DNA of 64,000 nt from assembly GCA_003255025.1 (NCBI GenBank), contig QANY01005768.1, forward strand, positions 186,001 through 250,000, given 5' to 3'. The notes under the pieces are model-generated. The model did no database searches. It was not told the origin of the DNA and saw nothing but the letters and a program-made list of their open reading frames with translations. The stretch is from Datisca glomerata. Lineage: Eukaryota; Streptophyta; Magnoliopsida; Cucurbitales; Datiscaceae. Within the stretch, counting starts at the first letter, position 1. Each line of letters begins with the position of its first letter. Shown here in pieces: positions 1 to 10,980 of the stretch. The translations under genes were made by a program, and so were the position numbers.

Positions 1-316
1 TTATCAATGTTTAGATTTTAATTGTAGACAGTGCCTACTAGACATGCCAATTACGTATAAGTGATACTTCTATTTGTCAGGTACACTTTATTTAAATTTT
101 AGTTAATATGTTATTACAATTTCAACAAGCTTTAATATTAACCCCCCTCTCCTAAGTAAAAGATTCTGGGTCTGTCACTGCTTTCTGTATTTCAAAAATT
201 AGATTTCTTATTGATAAAAATCCAAAAAAAATAATAATTTAAGTTTCTGTTTAATTGTTATTTACTATTTAATTAATTCCTAATGCTAATTTACTTTTCT
301 TAATCAAATTTAATAA

Positions 317-455
317 AGTAAATGAATGAATTGAGGTTTAGAAGTTTTCATATACCAGAGTTTTTATATGTTCAGTGTATAACAAAGTAAATGAATGAAT
401 TGAGGTTTAAGAATTTTCATATACCAGAGTTGTTTCGTATGTTCTAATGTATATA
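317..455. repeat. Tandem duplication of a ~67-bp AT-rich unit
   Basis: The unit beginning AAAGTAAATGAATGAATTG at about 317 is repeated at about 384 with few differences; both continue into TTTTCATATACCAGAGTT. A more diverged third relative lies at about 1570-1640. The function is unknown; it looks like part of an old dispersed repeat. Confidence 0.7.
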
Positions 456-1660
456 TGATTTTCTGAAACGTAATATTCTAACTATATAAATCTTGCAAAT
501 GTAACAAATCAAGTATTGTCGTGTCCACTTTTAATTGTATTGTATATGTTTTTAAAATACTCATTCGTAAAAATTTACATCTTTTTTCATTGATATCTTT
601 ACGTATTGTAGAAATAATATGAAAATTAACATTTCCGAAATTACTCTAATGAGTCGAGGAGAAGCCTCATGGTTGACCGCTCAATTAGCGCTAAAACCAG
701 CCAACATGATGAAGTCTCCAACAGTGTTAGACCTTGTGACAATGTAAAAAATATATTTTTTTAAGCTAATGGACTAAATTGTTTATTTAAAAATTTCTGG
801 AAGGGTAATAGAATGACTAAAATATATTCATTTTAGGAATAAATTGAAGAGTTTAAACTATTATGCCAACTTTACCTGTAAAAATGTTACAAGATTAATT
901 CTCTTCAAAAAAAAAGTTACAAGATTATTTTTATATGTATCCGTATTATTTAATTATAATTTCAGCCAAGAATTTTTTGTTTTTAAGATTATAACAGAAC
1001 AAAGGTGCAAAATATGACAGAGACGAAGTGAAGAATTCAATAATGTAAAATAAAAAAAATGTTATGCAACATTACAGAGTGCTTCTACTAATTGATTGGT
1101 GTATGAGGTTATACGTTAAAAATGATAAAAATAAAATAAAAACTATCTTATTTAATTTTATTTATTATTCAAAATAAAGATTAATGCTAATGTCGTCACT
1201 TTAAAAAAAACAATAAAAGAAAAAAAATTGTCACCTTTAACTTTTTTTTTAAAATATTGGTGCCAAAAACTTCCCTTGTGCGCACTAGCAAAATATTTAA
1301 AGGTGAAAATCGCATAGGTATATTATATAGACAACTAACATTTCAAAGCAAATTTACGCATGGGTCAAAATTTTTTCCGCGCGTGATCTTTTTAAAGTGT
1401 GCAATGACTATTTTTATTTTTTTTATACGTGTGGACATGTTTTATGATTTTTTAAATATGGATTATTTATGAGCATTACTAAATGATAAATAATAAGAAA
1501 TATTATCTTATTTAATTTTATTTACTATTTAAATAAAGCTTACTGCTAATTTTCTTTTCTTAATCATAACTAACAAAAGAAAATGAATGTAATGAGCTTT
1601 AGAATTGTTCATGTACCACGACTTTTTATATGTTGGGGTGTATATATTCTTTTCTGAAAC

Positions 1661-1665
1661 ATAAT
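1661..1665. repeat. Target-site duplication, left copy (ATAAT)
   Basis: ATAAT directly precedes the TG that starts the left LTR and is repeated at 9911-9915 directly after the CA that ends the right LTR remnant. The paralogous uninterrupted site near 456-480 reads GAAACGTAATATTCTAAC. This matches left flank plus one ATAAT-like copy plus right flank, which supports the boundary. Five bases is the usual duplication length for LTR retrotransposons. Confidence 0.8.
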
Positions 1666-2144
1666 TGTAAAGGATTTTTTTGTCACACACTCAAAAAGCA
1701 AATTAAATGAGAGAGAGATGGAGAGAGATGATTGTAAAAGAAAAATGGTTTAATTGTAGATTGTATCGCCCCCTTTTTTATTTACAATTAGCCTCTATTT
1801 ATAAGTTGTTCATATGATCTTGTTACGTCTTTGAAGATGATAATTTTCTCCTAAGAATGGAATATTCTCTGTATTTTAGGGTAATTCAACCATAATTAAG
1901 AGATTACAACTTGATCTGGGAGATTTACAAGCGTAATTGACAAATTGTCAAATATTCCCCCAGATTTGGGGGAATCGACTATAATGGCTAAACCACCCTT
2001 AAATGGGTATTCTTTCCTTCCTTTTAACGCTCTTTCCCTGCCACGTCAACGGCCTTCGTCACTTCCTTCTTCCCGCTTAGCTTTCCCCTTGCTCTTCCAT
2101 TTTGCCACATCAATTTTCACGCGTATTTATGAGGGACTTATTCA
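1666..2144 (-). repeat. 3' LTR of the Tat element (complete, 479 bp)
   Basis: On the minus strand it starts TGAATAAG at 2144, next to the purine tract, and ends at 1666 with CA, next to the target-site duplication. A TATA box (TATAAATAGAGG on the minus strand) lies at about 1792-1803. The part at 1935-2144 aligns with 9674-9910; shared blocks include TAATTGACAAATTG and GGCTAAACCACCCTTAAATG. A short GA-rich stretch lies at 1709-1730. Confidence 0.75.
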
Positions 2145-2160
2145 ATCACTTCCTCCTTTT
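2145..2160 (-). promoter_or_regulatory. Polypurine tract
   Basis: On the minus strand this reads AAAAGGAGGAAGTGAT immediately before the TGAATAAG that begins the 3' LTR. The position and composition are those of the polypurine tract that primes plus-strand DNA synthesis in LTR elements. It helps fix the LTR boundary at 2144. Confidence 0.65.
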
Positions 2161-2501
2161 ACGTCATCCGTCGGGAACCTACAAACCTTGGAAATAACAA
2201 ATACATAATATTAATTAAATAGAAGAGAGATATGTGTGCCTTACTTGAGTTGTCGCTTCGTTTCCCGCTTTCGCTGACATTCCCTATGAAAAATGGCTTT
2301 TTATTTTTTCCTTTTATCTTTTCAACTTCCCGCTTTCAATTATTCCGTGTAGCGTGCGTTTTATTTCATTTTCTTTTCTGGCTATCACCATGTCATTCGC
2401 TAGTTGTCTTGTCATTCACGTCTCTTAGCAAAAACGTCTCTTCCAACTCCCATTTTCAAAATTTATAATGTGTGTTTCATTTTACTTTCAAATCCGCAGT
2501 C

Positions 2502-2509
2502 TATTTAAG
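2502..2509 (+). promoter_or_regulatory. Candidate TATA box of the antisense element gene
   Basis: TATTTAAG lies about 110 bases upstream of the ATG at 2617, followed by a pyrimidine-rich leader with CTACCCATTTC. The placement suits a promoter for the antisense gene of the element. This is inference from position only. Confidence 0.4.
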
Positions 2510-3232
2510 GGTTTTTCTCTACCCATTTCTTCCCTATCCTCATTCTTCGTGGTAAGCCTTCTTCTTCTTCTCTGTAATATTCTCTTAACATTCATTTCAC
2601 CTAAAACTCTTTGAACATGGCACGCGATCATACTTATAGGTTTAAGCCCCTTATTCCTTTAGTTTGAACCCAAGCTGAGCTTGATCATTTTATAGCTTCA
2701 CATAGGGATGCCTTTCTATTCGACGTAATCTGCAGTTTGGGAGAGAGTGGTTACCCTCGTGTAGAGTGTAGGCCCTCATACCAGATTACCCTCAGCTCAA
2801 TGTATATAGCTCTAGGGCTCAAGCTTGCTTTCCCCCTTTTCCTTCAAGAATTCTTCTACATAGTAGGGCTGGCTCCTTTCCAGTTCACCCCTAGCTCCTA
2901 TAGGATACTTTTAGGATTTGAAGCCTTAAACAGAAGATGCGGCTTAGATTTCGGTGTCGATGAGCTTCGAGCCTATTATATAATCAAATATTATAATGAA
3001 TCCTAGTGTTATTATCTCACACCTCATCTCAGTTTTGAAAGGAGGAATATGATAGCCGCAATCCCAAAAGGGGATAAAGGCTGGGAACGTGATGTTATTC
3101 TAATTGCAGGGAACTGAGGAAGTGATGATTGCTGGATAATTCCCCATAGATGAGGAGTCTTCGATAAGTCACCGGAGCTCCAGTTCCCGTTTTTAATTCC
3201 TTTTCTACTTTCTGTTATTTATTATTATTACT

Positions 3233-3267
<35 letters not shown>

Positions 3268-3285
3268 ATATATATATATATATAT
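3233..3285. repeat. Compound microsatellite (TA)n(CA)n(TA)n
   Basis: A run of TA dinucleotides passes into CA dinucleotides and back into TA, inside the antisense gene of the Tat element and splitting its readable parts. An ambiguous base (N) follows at 3298, suggesting the assembler had difficulty here. Confidence 0.9.
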
Positions 3286-4556
3286 CCCTCTATCTCTNTA
3301 AAAACCGGCCTTGACTTTTTTTGTAGATGACAAAATGAATAGGCCGTTGTTTCTTTCCAGGGAATCGAAGGAGAAGATTATCATTGCTTTCAACATTCAC
3401 GGACGAGACTAGGACGACCTCCTTGATTCACGAGGGGAAAACAACATTGCTTTCTTTCTTGATGCGGCTCAAGCCATTTCCACTTTTGCTCAACCATCTT
3501 CGTCTGCTCAATCATCTGCTTAACCATCTTCTCCTGAGCTTCAGAGAGGTATTCTCGTTTTCTACTTTTGTTTTGTTTCTGCTGTTTCCATTTCAAGTAC
3601 TTCTATCTCCTATGGGTCTCAACGGGAGGATGCAGAATGGGAACGTTTGCTTCAAAATTTCACTGTAAGTGTAGTTATGTCTAGGCATTTATGAAGCAAT
3701 ATTATTAGGGTCGTTGCAAAAGAAAGAAACGTCTGTCCAAGGCGTGAAGCCCCGAGCCCCTCTCGAGCAACTCCGAGTCCTCCTCCCGCTCCTGCTGATG
3801 TTCTCATTTCCCCAATAGATGCTTATCCGGTCATTCCTCCTACTCTTGTAGCCCCAGGGAAGGTTCTCAGCAACGTTTAACCTCTCATCCCCCTCTTCCG
3901 CAGCCTGCTCATTCTTCTGGCTCTCAAAGAGGGGGTGAAGACCCTTCAGTGTGGAGGTGGAGATGTTTCCATGGAGTCCCATCCATTCCTTCTTCTATCA
4001 ACTTTCTGAATGACCCCCATTTAACCCACATCGTGCTTCGTGGGTTCCAATCTAATGCGGCCACGGCCACTGTCCGTAACATGACGGTTGGGAACCAACT
4101 CTACTCTCTCAGCCACGATTTAATAAAGGTATTTTACTCAACTCTTTCCTTTTATTTCCTTTACTTTAGTTGTCTTTATCAACATCTTATCTTTCCTTTT
4201 TGTGTGTTTTGCAGGCCGTCATTTTCCATAACAGCCTTCAAGAACGCTTCCTTGACATGAGCAGAGTATGGCTCAGTGGAAAAATGAAATTCAAGCTGCC
4301 CATGCCATTCTCGAGCATCACCAAGCATAGATTGAGCTGTTAAGGAAGAGGGTGGCTGAAATGTAGGGCATAGTGGAGGAGTTTGCCCAGGGAACGATGG
4401 CAGTTGCGGTAGAAGTTACTAAGTTAGAGGATTCTCTAAAGGCCGTGAAGGAAGCTCTTAAGGAATCCGAGAGGTGCCAGACTACTTCCTATGAAAACCT
4501 GAAGATTATTGAGGAGAAGTTGGCTACCACAGAGCTAGCTCGGGATGAAGCTGAGC

Positions 4557-4557
4557 G

Positions 4558-4601
<44 letters not shown>

Positions 4602-4602
4602 T
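4557..4602. repeat. (GA)n microsatellite within the coiled-coil reading frame
   Basis: GAGAGA repeats with one AA interruption encode an Arg-Glu run (ERERER) in the middle of the coiled-coil frame 4373-4828. The expansion keeps the frame open because GA dinucleotides in this phase contain no stop. Confidence 0.9.
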
Positions 4603-4828
4603 TGAAGACGTCTTCCAAGCCAATTTTGACAAGGTTGAGAAGAAAGTTTATCTTGCTGGATACAGGGATGGGAAGGGGAACAACCCTCCCCAGGTCTCTC
4701 ACGAGGATGTTGTGGATGCTTCTCTCAAGGGTGTTCCTGCTGGTGAGAATGCCACTGTTGACTCCACTGTGCCCGCCGCTAAAGTCATCCTTGTTGATGA
4801 AGCCTGGACTTTTGAACTTTCCCTATAA

Positions 4829-5321
4829 GTTTCATTTTATGTACTTGCATTTTCTTTTCCTTGTACTTTGAATCATTTCGTATTTTTCCAGATCTTCAAT
4901 AAAATGATTTATTTTCCCCAACATCATTTGTCGTTTCCTTTGTAACTTTTCTATCACTTAGCAAAGAAAATCAACAAGTAGTTTAATACTTTAGTTCTTT
5001 TCCTTAACAGTTTAACACTGAGTAATTGTTTCTCTCTTTTTTTAACAAGAAATTTAGGACTTAAGGCTTTCCTCCTTTAATAACTTATATTGTTTGCCTT
5101 TCAAACACTTAACAATAATTTAGTAAAAAATCAACAACACTTAGAAGATTTTCTGCTTACAATGCTTTTGTTTATCAACTTTTCTTTTAATCCGCTTCCA
5201 GAGGTGTTGACTTTTGGGTTTCCTTTTTAGGACGAATGTGACTTCTTATCCCTCTTCCACTTCTTTTGGATTTGCCACTTTGCCCTTTCCTTTCTTTGTT
5301 TCCTCTATTTATTTTTATCAT
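4829..5321. other. Non-coding spacer of the Tat element
   Basis: A T-rich stretch lies between the antisense gene and the minisatellite, with an AATAAA at about 4898-4903 that could serve as poly(A) signal for the antisense transcript. I see no coding content. Confidence 0.5.
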
Positions 5322-5760
5322 TTTAGAAAGAAGATTTTTCCCACTCCCAAAGGCTTTGGCTTTTAGGCCACCGACCTTTCTATTGTTTCTTTTTAGAGTA
5401 AATGCATCCTCGCTCTCAAGGCTTTAGGCATTTAAACAGTCGACCTTTAGATTTCACATTTTAGAGTGTGGATTTTTCCCGCTCTCATAAAATTAGGCTT
5501 TTGGGCCGTCATCAGTTTCTCATACTCATTTTTCAACATTTTAGAGATAAAGTTTTTCCCGCTCTCAAGGGCTTTGGCTTCAAGGCCGATAACCTTTTTT
5601 ATTTTCAACATTTTGGAGAGTATTTTTTCCGCTCTTAAGGGCTTTGGTTTCTCGGTCGCTGACTTTTTTAATTTCCACATTTTAGAGAGAATAAATTTTT
5701 CCGCTCTCAAGGGCTTTGGCTTCTAGGCCGCTGACCTTTTTTTTATTTTCGTATTTTATT
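5322..5760. repeat. Minisatellite of ~69 bp, about six units, in the Tat element
   Basis: The unit begins near TTTTAGAGA and carries TTTTTCCCGCTCTCAAGG, GGCTTTGGCTTC and GGCCGCTGACC. Unit starts can be placed at about 5322, 5390, 5459, 5540, 5609 and 5682, so spacing is 68-81 bases. It lies between integrase and the antisense gene, where tandem repeats are common in Tat/Ogre elements. Small reading frames on both strands here follow from the repeat and are not genes. Confidence 0.85.
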
Positions 5761-5864
5761 TTAAGTGATAAGGGAGAGAGTTTACACAATTTTTTTTTCA
5801 TGAAAAACCCCTGCGGGAAAAATTACGGGAAAATTTTTTTACATGAAAAACCTCATTTTCCTTT

Positions 5865-6404
5865 TGTCGATTCCAGACGCTTCTTCATATTATCAAGTAT
5901 AATTCGATTTAGCCTCTCGGCTTGTCTGTTTCATTGTGGGTAATAGGGTGTAAAGAACCGGTTGGTAATTTTTAGGTCTTCATAAAAGGTCTTCACCAAT
6001 CTACTAGTGAACTGAATTCCAGTCTTGGAAACTAAGACTCGAGAAATTCCATACATGCATACTAATGCTTTCCATAGGAATCCTCTTACTTCTTCCTTGC
6101 GAATCCTAGCAATGGTCTCTGCTTTGATCCATTTAGTGAAGTAGTCAGTGGTAACCAGTAGGAAATGTTACTAAGCGGATGCCATAGGGAGTGGTCCAAC
6201 GATGTCCAGAGCCCACTCCATGAATGGCCAAGGACTTGCCACAGTGTTGAGTTCTCTTGGGGCCAATTTTACCATAGGCGCAAATCGTTGACGCTTGTTG
6301 CATTTCCTTGCACACTGTTTGGCGTCTTTATGCATTTTTAGCCAGTAATATATTTGGTTAGTACCTTGTGGGCCAAAGATCTGCCCCCAATGTTTTTCCC
6401 GCAC
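5865..6404 (-). pseudogene. Integrase of the Tat element, broken
   Basis: On the minus strand, 6404-6171 encodes a zinc-binding segment (HKDAKQCARKC) followed by PWPFMEWALDIVGPLP, the typical start of the gypsy integrase core. Across a stop and frame change the core continues as DYFTKWIKAE and later ISRVLVSKTGIQFTS. The usual motif at that place is SDNGTQF, so the second catalytic aspartate has been lost. The C-terminal part of the domain is not recognisable beyond about 5865. A working integrase would insert the element cDNA in the nucleus; this copy cannot. Confidence 0.8.
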
Positions 6405-7056
6405 ACTTTTTCATGAATTTCTGCCAATAGGTACTCAGTTTCCTTTTCCCTTAGGCATTTTACATATAGGCCTGAAAAAGATCACTTGTATAATGAACCA
6501 TTAATCATACCCTGACACTTTACTGCTGAACTTTCTTTGTGCAAAGTTTGTCGCGTGTGGCAAGATCCCTTCCTTCAGGTAGCGAATTACATCGTCTTAC
6601 AAGCTGGGCTTTTCATCAATTTCTACCTATGCCACCTCTTTCACTGTGATACTTGATTTTTCAAGGAATCCAACCACACATTGTTTTCGTGAAAGTTATA
6701 GCAAAGATCCCAGATTAGCCAATGCATACGAGTGCCCGTTTTCTCCTCTTGGGATATGGTGGATCTCGTAATTCTTTTGCTCGTTGTAAATAACTGATTA
6801 TTCTTTCATCCTTTGTTGATTACTCTCTCGTGACCTATTTCACAACTAGCCTTGAATCATAGAATAATTTTGCTTCAGTTATCTCCAATTCTCGTAATAA
6901 AGAGATTCTCGCTATCAAAGCTTCATATTCAGTTTCGTTATTTGAGGCATTGAATCCAAATGAATTGGAGTGTTTCAGTGTTTCTCCAAGTGGGGTCCTT
7001 AGTACCACTCCCACTCTAACTCCCTTGTTGTTTGAGGCTCCATCAACATATAGTTT
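6405..7056 (-). pseudogene. RNase H to integrase linker, decayed
   Basis: The stretch on the minus strand between RNase H and the integrase zinc finger is interrupted by many stops. A fragment near 6980-6850 resembles the second RNase H-like domain seen in Tat elements (reading around NNETEYEALIA), but the frames are broken. It is assigned to the element by position and residual coding character. Confidence 0.5.
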
Positions 7057-7398
7057 TCATGTCCCGGTTCCTACTCTTTGTGATCCATTTTCAGTTTCTT
7101 TCTCGTCGTTGACAGTGAAGTCCGCCACGAAGTCAGCCAGGACTTGCCCTTTAATTGATGTCCTTGGCTCGTTATGGATTTCGTATCGGCTTAACTCAAT
7201 TGTCCACTTTGCCATTCTTCCATTAACCTCTGGTGAGCGTAAAAGGCTTCTGATTGGTGAGTCTGTCAGCACATTTATGCTGTGCGCTTGAAAATAGGGC
7301 CTTAGCTTTCTCGCAGCTAACACAATGGCCAGTATCAACTTTTTCATTCTCTTGTAACGGGTTTCAGCAGGCACCAAGCGTTCATTGACAAAGTACAT
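7057..7398 (-). pseudogene. RNase H region of the Tat element
   Basis: The open minus-strand frame reads YFVNERLVPAETRYKRMKKL, then AARKLRPYFQAHSINVLTD, RMAKWTIELSRYEI and KGQVLADFVADF. These are hallmark strings of the RT-linked RNase H region of plant Tat-type gypsy elements. The domain would degrade the RNA strand during reverse transcription. This is the best-preserved stretch of the polyprotein, but it is cut off from RT by a frameshift near 7400-7440. Confidence 0.85.
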
Positions 7399-7438
7399 CG
7401 ACTTTTACTTTCTTTCCTCTTCTCTAATAAAAATGACG

Positions 7439-8400
7439 CTAACGGTAGTTTACGACATGAATACATATAAATACAAAGGGTTCTCCTGGTTTTGATTTTG
7501 ACAGTAATGGTGGAGTTGTCAAATACTCCTTGATTTTATTGAGAGCTTCTTCACACACCTCATCCCACTCATCAGTGGAGTTCTTTCTCAGCTTTGCAAA
7601 GATAGGCTTACATTTGTCAGTTGATCTTAAAATGAATTTGTTTAATGCCGCCAATCTTCCTATTAAACCTTGCATTTCCTTCCGGTTTCATGGGGATCTT
7701 ATTTCCATTATGGCTTTTACTTGATCTAGATTGACTTCAAATCCCTGTTGTGTGACCAAGTGACCTAAAAAATTTCTTACTGCCTCCAAATGTGCATTTC
7801 TCTAGATTCAGTTTCATGGAACTCTTCCTCAGGATAGAGAAGGTTTCATTGAGGTCTTTTATGTGATCTTCCCGCTTACATCTCTTTAATAACATATCAT
7901 ACACATAGACCTCCATGGTTTTCCCGATCTGCTCTCGATAGATTTTGTTTACCAACCTCTAGTAGGTAGCACCTACATTTTTCAAATTGAAAGGCATTAC
8001 TTTGTAACAGAAAGTACCCTATTCAGTAATGAAATATATCTTTTCTCGATCAGGTTGAAACATTTTCACATGGTTGTATCTTCAGAAGGCATCCATGAAG
8101 CTCAGAAGCTCGTGTCCCGAGGTGGTATCTACCATCTGATCTATTATTGGCAACGAATATTTGTCTTTGGGGCAAGCTTTATTAAGTCTATGAAGTCTAC
8201 GCATGTTTTCCATTTCTCGTTCTTCATTTTTACCATGACAACGTTTGCAAAGTCATTGTGGATAACCTACCTCTTTGATGAAGCCCGCTTTAACAAATTG
8301 TCAACTTCTTCTTTGATGACCATATTCATTTCTGACGCGAAACTCCTCTTTCCCTACTTCATTGGCTTGATAGGAGTGTTAGTATGGCTTTCATCTTGTA
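7439..8400 (-). pseudogene. Reverse transcriptase of the Tat element, active site mutated
   Basis: Read on the minus strand, recognisable pieces in order are: KAGFIKEVGYP (about 8300); KYSLPIIDQ-like and SGHELLSFMDAF (about 8150-8090); MPFNLKNVGATY (about 7990); VYVYDMLLK (7886-7912); LNLEKCTF; MQGLIGRLAALNKFI; and the connection segment with CEEALNKIKEYL. The catalytic motif should read YVDDM; here the first aspartate of the pair is Tyr (YVYDM), which would abolish polymerase activity. Stops and frameshifts occur between the pieces. The domain identity is certain; the exact limits are not. Confidence 0.85.
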
Positions 8401-8540
8401 CAACCGGGTTCTTCCTAGAATGGCAATATAGGGAGATGATGTGTCCAACACTACAAACTCTATGAGGTAGTTGAATGGTTATGCACTGATTAGGAGGGAA
8501 ATCATCCCTTCTGAGTTGTTCGCGGTTCCATTGAATCCTA

Positions 8541-8894
8541 TCAGGAGTTGTGACGGACCTTGCAACTGGCGTTCTCCCATAGACATTTTTTTAGTGTTGA
8601 CCAATGGAGAATGTCAACAGCACTTCCATCATCGATCAACACCCTTCTCAGCATATAGTTTCCCACTTGTATTAATATGACAAGGGCGTCGTTATTGCAT
8701 CCGCAACACTCCAAATCCATATCATCAAATATGAGCGGGGGGTTTCCGCTATCACTCGAGGAACTCCCACGTTCATAATTTCTTTCCAGTAATGGTTTCT
8801 TGTTGTACACATTTCTTTCCTTTCTAGTAGTCCCCTCATGTTCAGTTAAAGCAATGATGGTGTCGACTATTCGGAGTGGTTGCTTCCTTTTCAT
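8541..8894 (-). pseudogene. Aspartic protease of the Tat element, active site altered
   Basis: The minus-strand frame contains NNDALVILIQVGNYMLRRVL followed by IDDGSAVDIL. In retroviral-type aspartic proteases of this lineage the motif is IDTGSSADIL; the Thr of the Asp-Thr-Gly triad is Asp here. The domain sits between the gag zinc knuckle and RT, as expected. It would process the polyprotein; this copy is presumed inactive. Confidence 0.8.
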
Positions 8895-9672
8895 TTTCCC
8901 GTTTCAACTCCTCTTTTTTCACAAACTGATTGAGGTATCATTCTATTAACAACTTTTCTACATAGTCTTTCAGTTGATAACAATCTTTTGTATAATGTCC
9001 GTTGCTCCTATGGTATGAGCAATACTTGTCCTTATCCTTGTAATGCGGCTTCGTCATGAGCGGGGCCGACCTTTCAACCAAGGATTGTCCTTTATCATAT
9101 ATAGGACTTGGTTTATCGATACAGTCAATGGTGTATAGATTTTATCTCTAGGGTGGATGTCATCAACATATCTCCTCTGGTTGTCAATTCTATCCCGTTT
9201 ACTAACTCCCCAACCACTTTCTTTTTCTTTCCTCTCATTCCAATTTCTGTCGGTCCTTGAACTCCATTCTTCTTTCTTGGGTTCATCACTATATCGTCCT
9301 GTTTATTTTATCTGACTTCTTTTCTTCTTCCACCGTGATGTAAGTTTGCGTCCGCTAAAAGGTTCCCGCTATGGTTAAAGGTTTACCTTTTGACATATCC
9401 TTAAAGATGGTAGATTCTGGGTACAACCCCGTCTAAAGGCCAGCTTTCCACCTTAGCCATCTCCTCTTTGAACCTGTGGGTGTACTCACATATTGTTTCT
9501 CCTTTTTGGGCATATAGTGTAAGGAGGTACTCTGAATCTTCCATCACTACACGATACATAGAGTACTGCTCTAAAAAGAAAGTAGACACGATAGTAAAAT
9601 TAGTAATTGATTGAGCAGCAAGGGAATGATACCATTTAAGTGCAGTTCCATCCAGGCTTGGGGGATTTATAG
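8895..9672 (-). pseudogene. Gag of the Tat element, N-terminus deleted
   Basis: The minus-strand frame 9672-9401 reads INPPSLDGTALKWYHSLA, FLEQYS, then YAQKGETICEYTHRFKEEM, the pattern of the retrotransposon gag domain (PF03732). Further downstream, at about 9030-8945, KYCSYHRSNGHYTKDCYQL is a zinc knuckle of the C-x2-H-x4-GH-x4-C type that ends gag in Tat elements. The start of the domain is absent: the U3 remnant of the 5' LTR joins directly to gag at about 9665-9675. Several stops lie between the two parts. Confidence 0.8.
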
Positions 9673-9673
9673 T

Positions 9674-9910
9674 CATAATTGACAAATTGCCAGAATAATC
9701 CCTAGATTTGGGGAAATTCGGCTGTAACGGCTAAACCACCCTTAAATGGGTCTTCTTTCCTTCCTTTTAACGCTCATACTCTTCCACGTCGATGGCCTTC
9801 GTGACTTCCTTCTTCCCGCTTGCTTTCCATTTTGCCACATTGACAGTCTACGTGGCTTCCTTTGGTTGGTCATTTTGTACATGTGTCTTAGGCTGGTTTT
9901 TCCCTATTCA
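9674..9910 (-). repeat. 5' LTR remnant of the Tat element (U3 only)
   Basis: This segment aligns with 1935-2144 of the 3' LTR and ends, in plus orientation, in ATTCA followed by ATAAT. The part matching 1666-1934 (TATA box, R and U5) is absent, as is any primer-binding site, and gag sequence abuts directly. A deletion spanning R-U5, primer site, leader and the start of gag explains this. Confidence 0.7.
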
Positions 9911-9915
9911 ATAAT
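9911..9915. repeat. Target-site duplication, right copy (ATAAT)
   Basis: This is identical to 1661-1665. The sequence that follows (ATTCAAACTATATAAG, then CAAATCAAGTATTGTCG-like) is the continuation of the repeat copy interrupted at 1665, judged against the uninterrupted copy at 466-600. Confidence 0.75.
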
Positions 9916-10487
9916 ATTCAAACTATATAAGAAACTTGCAAATATGAGAAATCAAGTATTGTCGGGCTAGCTATCTATATTTATTGTATATGTTTTTATA
10001 ATAAAACACATTTTTCATCGATATCTGTAAAAAAAAATTTAAATTAAGATAAATATATGAAGATAATTCCAAATATAATAATTTTAACAAGTCTAACTGG
10101 TTTCTATTATTTACGCGACTCATTTAAGGAAATAGTCCATTTTTTACAAATAAGTAAAAAAATGACCAAAAAAGTTTTAGTTGCAAGAATGATTTTTTTA
10201 AACTGTAAAAATTTTATGTACAAATATATATTGGTATATTTTAATATACCATGTATATTTTAGATAGAGATTTCTGAATTATTGTGCTCTTCTTCCTTGA
10301 TTTAACCCAATTTCAGAGAGATGATTCCGAATCACAACCTCTAATTGCACAAGACGAGCAAGGTGAATCGCAACCTCTAATTTTTAAATTGTAACCTTTA
10401 ACTTTTAAATCACATCTCCTTCCAATTGCTCACCCCAAGCAATAAAAAGGAGGGTGATAGATTGAAAGGAGAGCCCGGGATAGATAG
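9916..10487. other. AT-rich intergenic DNA
   Basis: The first ~110 bases are the right half of the interrupted target repeat (compare 466-600). The rest is AT-rich with no supported gene; the reading frame at 10057-10263 is Ile/Lys/Phe/Asn-rich as expected of AT-rich spacer. Confidence 0.6.
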
Positions 10488-10880
10488 TGTAAAGGAAAAA
10501 TTCCCTCACAATAAAAAATAATGAATAATAATGAGAGAGACAGAATCAACATAAATAATGAATACGAATGTAATCGTTGAGTTGTATTAAGTTGGAAATT
10601 TCAGAGTTGCATTGACTTCTATTTATAGGCTTTCAATTAGTTATACATAATCTAATTTCAACTAAAAATAGGATCATCAGAATATTCTATAAAGATCTAG
10701 TCTATCAACATTAATAATCAATGTAATCTGGGTCATTGGTTTAATTTAACGGTAACGATCAAACTCCTTTAATTACCACATCATCAAATCGTGTGTTTTT
10801 ATCTGATTGGTCAATTCCTTCTTCTATTTTTATGATGTGGCGGAAGGAGAATTTGTTCACGTGCAATAGAGAAAGAGAGA
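10488..10880 (-). repeat. Possible solo LTR of a related family
   Basis: TGTAAAGG at 10488 matches the outer end of the 3' LTR at 1666. A TATA box in minus orientation (CCTATAAATAGAAG) lies about 140 bases further on, much as in that LTR. The right boundary is unclear, no flanking duplication was found, and the rest aligns only weakly. It lies about 0.7-1.1 kb upstream of VIT1. Confidence 0.3.
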
Positions 10881-10895
10881 AGGAGCGGCGTGAGA

Positions 10896-10975
10896 CAAAG
10901 AAATTGAAGAAGGGTGATAGAGAGATACGAAGAGAGCGTGAGAAAGATAAAGAAATTGAAGAAGGGTGATGGAGA
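10896..10975. repeat. GA-rich tandem duplication (~51 bp)
   Basis: AAAGAAATTGAAGAAGGGTG occurs twice, at about 10898 and 10949, each followed by a GA-rich run with GAGATAC. It is a short local duplication in the VIT1 upstream region. Confidence 0.8.
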
Positions 10976-10980
10976 TACAA

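Larger units (their letters stand above)
1..1665. other. AT-rich intergenic DNA with a dispersed short repeat
   Basis: No gene is supported here; the short reading frame at 1257-1472 has no recognisable composition or domain. Three related segments can be aligned by eye: about 240-480, about 1130-1200 and about 1490-1665. They share blocks such as CTTATTTAATTTTATTTA and AATGAATGAATTGAGG. Within the first there is a direct duplication: the block starting at about 317 (AAAGTAAATGAATGAATTG) recurs at about 384. The third copy is cut at 1661-1665 by the LTR retrotransposon that follows. Confidence 0.7.
2617..4828 (+). pseudogene. Antisense extra gene of the Tat element (putative gypsy-type transposon protein), broken
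   Basis: It lies opposite in sense to gag-pol. It opens with ATG at 2617, is interrupted by TGA at 2665-2667, then continues in frame to about 3005. The readable part includes GLKLAFPLFLQEFF, GLAPFQFTPSSYRILLGFE and, after another stop, GDKGWERD. This pattern (hydrophobic segment, 'APxQ..P.S.RIL.GF', 'KGW') is that of the family called putative gypsy type transposon / Transposase_28 (PF04195); I recognise it by pattern, without a search. A second conserved piece is at about 4010-4130. It is followed by what looks like an intron (GTATTT at about 4130 to TTTTGCAG near 4214). A coiled-coil region at about 4270-4828 is rich in Glu, Lys and Ala and carries a (GA)n expansion. At least four stops and a frame change make it non-functional. 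Its role is unknown; such genes are known in Tat elements. Confidence 0.65.
1666..9910 (-). mobile_element. Degenerate Tat-lineage Ty3/gypsy LTR retrotransposon
   Basis: The element runs TG at 1666 to CA at 9910 and is flanked by ATAAT duplications. Read on the minus strand the order is: U3 part of the 5' LTR (9910-9674), gag, protease, reverse transcriptase, RNase H, integrase, a minisatellite, an antisense extra gene, the polypurine tract and the complete 3' LTR (2144-1666). Domain order PR-RT-RH-IN is Ty3/gypsy. An extra antisense gene and tandem repeats between integrase and the 3' LTR are known of the Tat/Ogre branch. The element is dead: the R-U5 half of the 5' LTR, the primer-binding site, the leader and the N-terminal part of gag are missing. 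All domains carry stops or frameshifts, and active-site residues are replaced. The two LTR copies are clearly diverged, so the insertion is not recent. Confidence 0.85.
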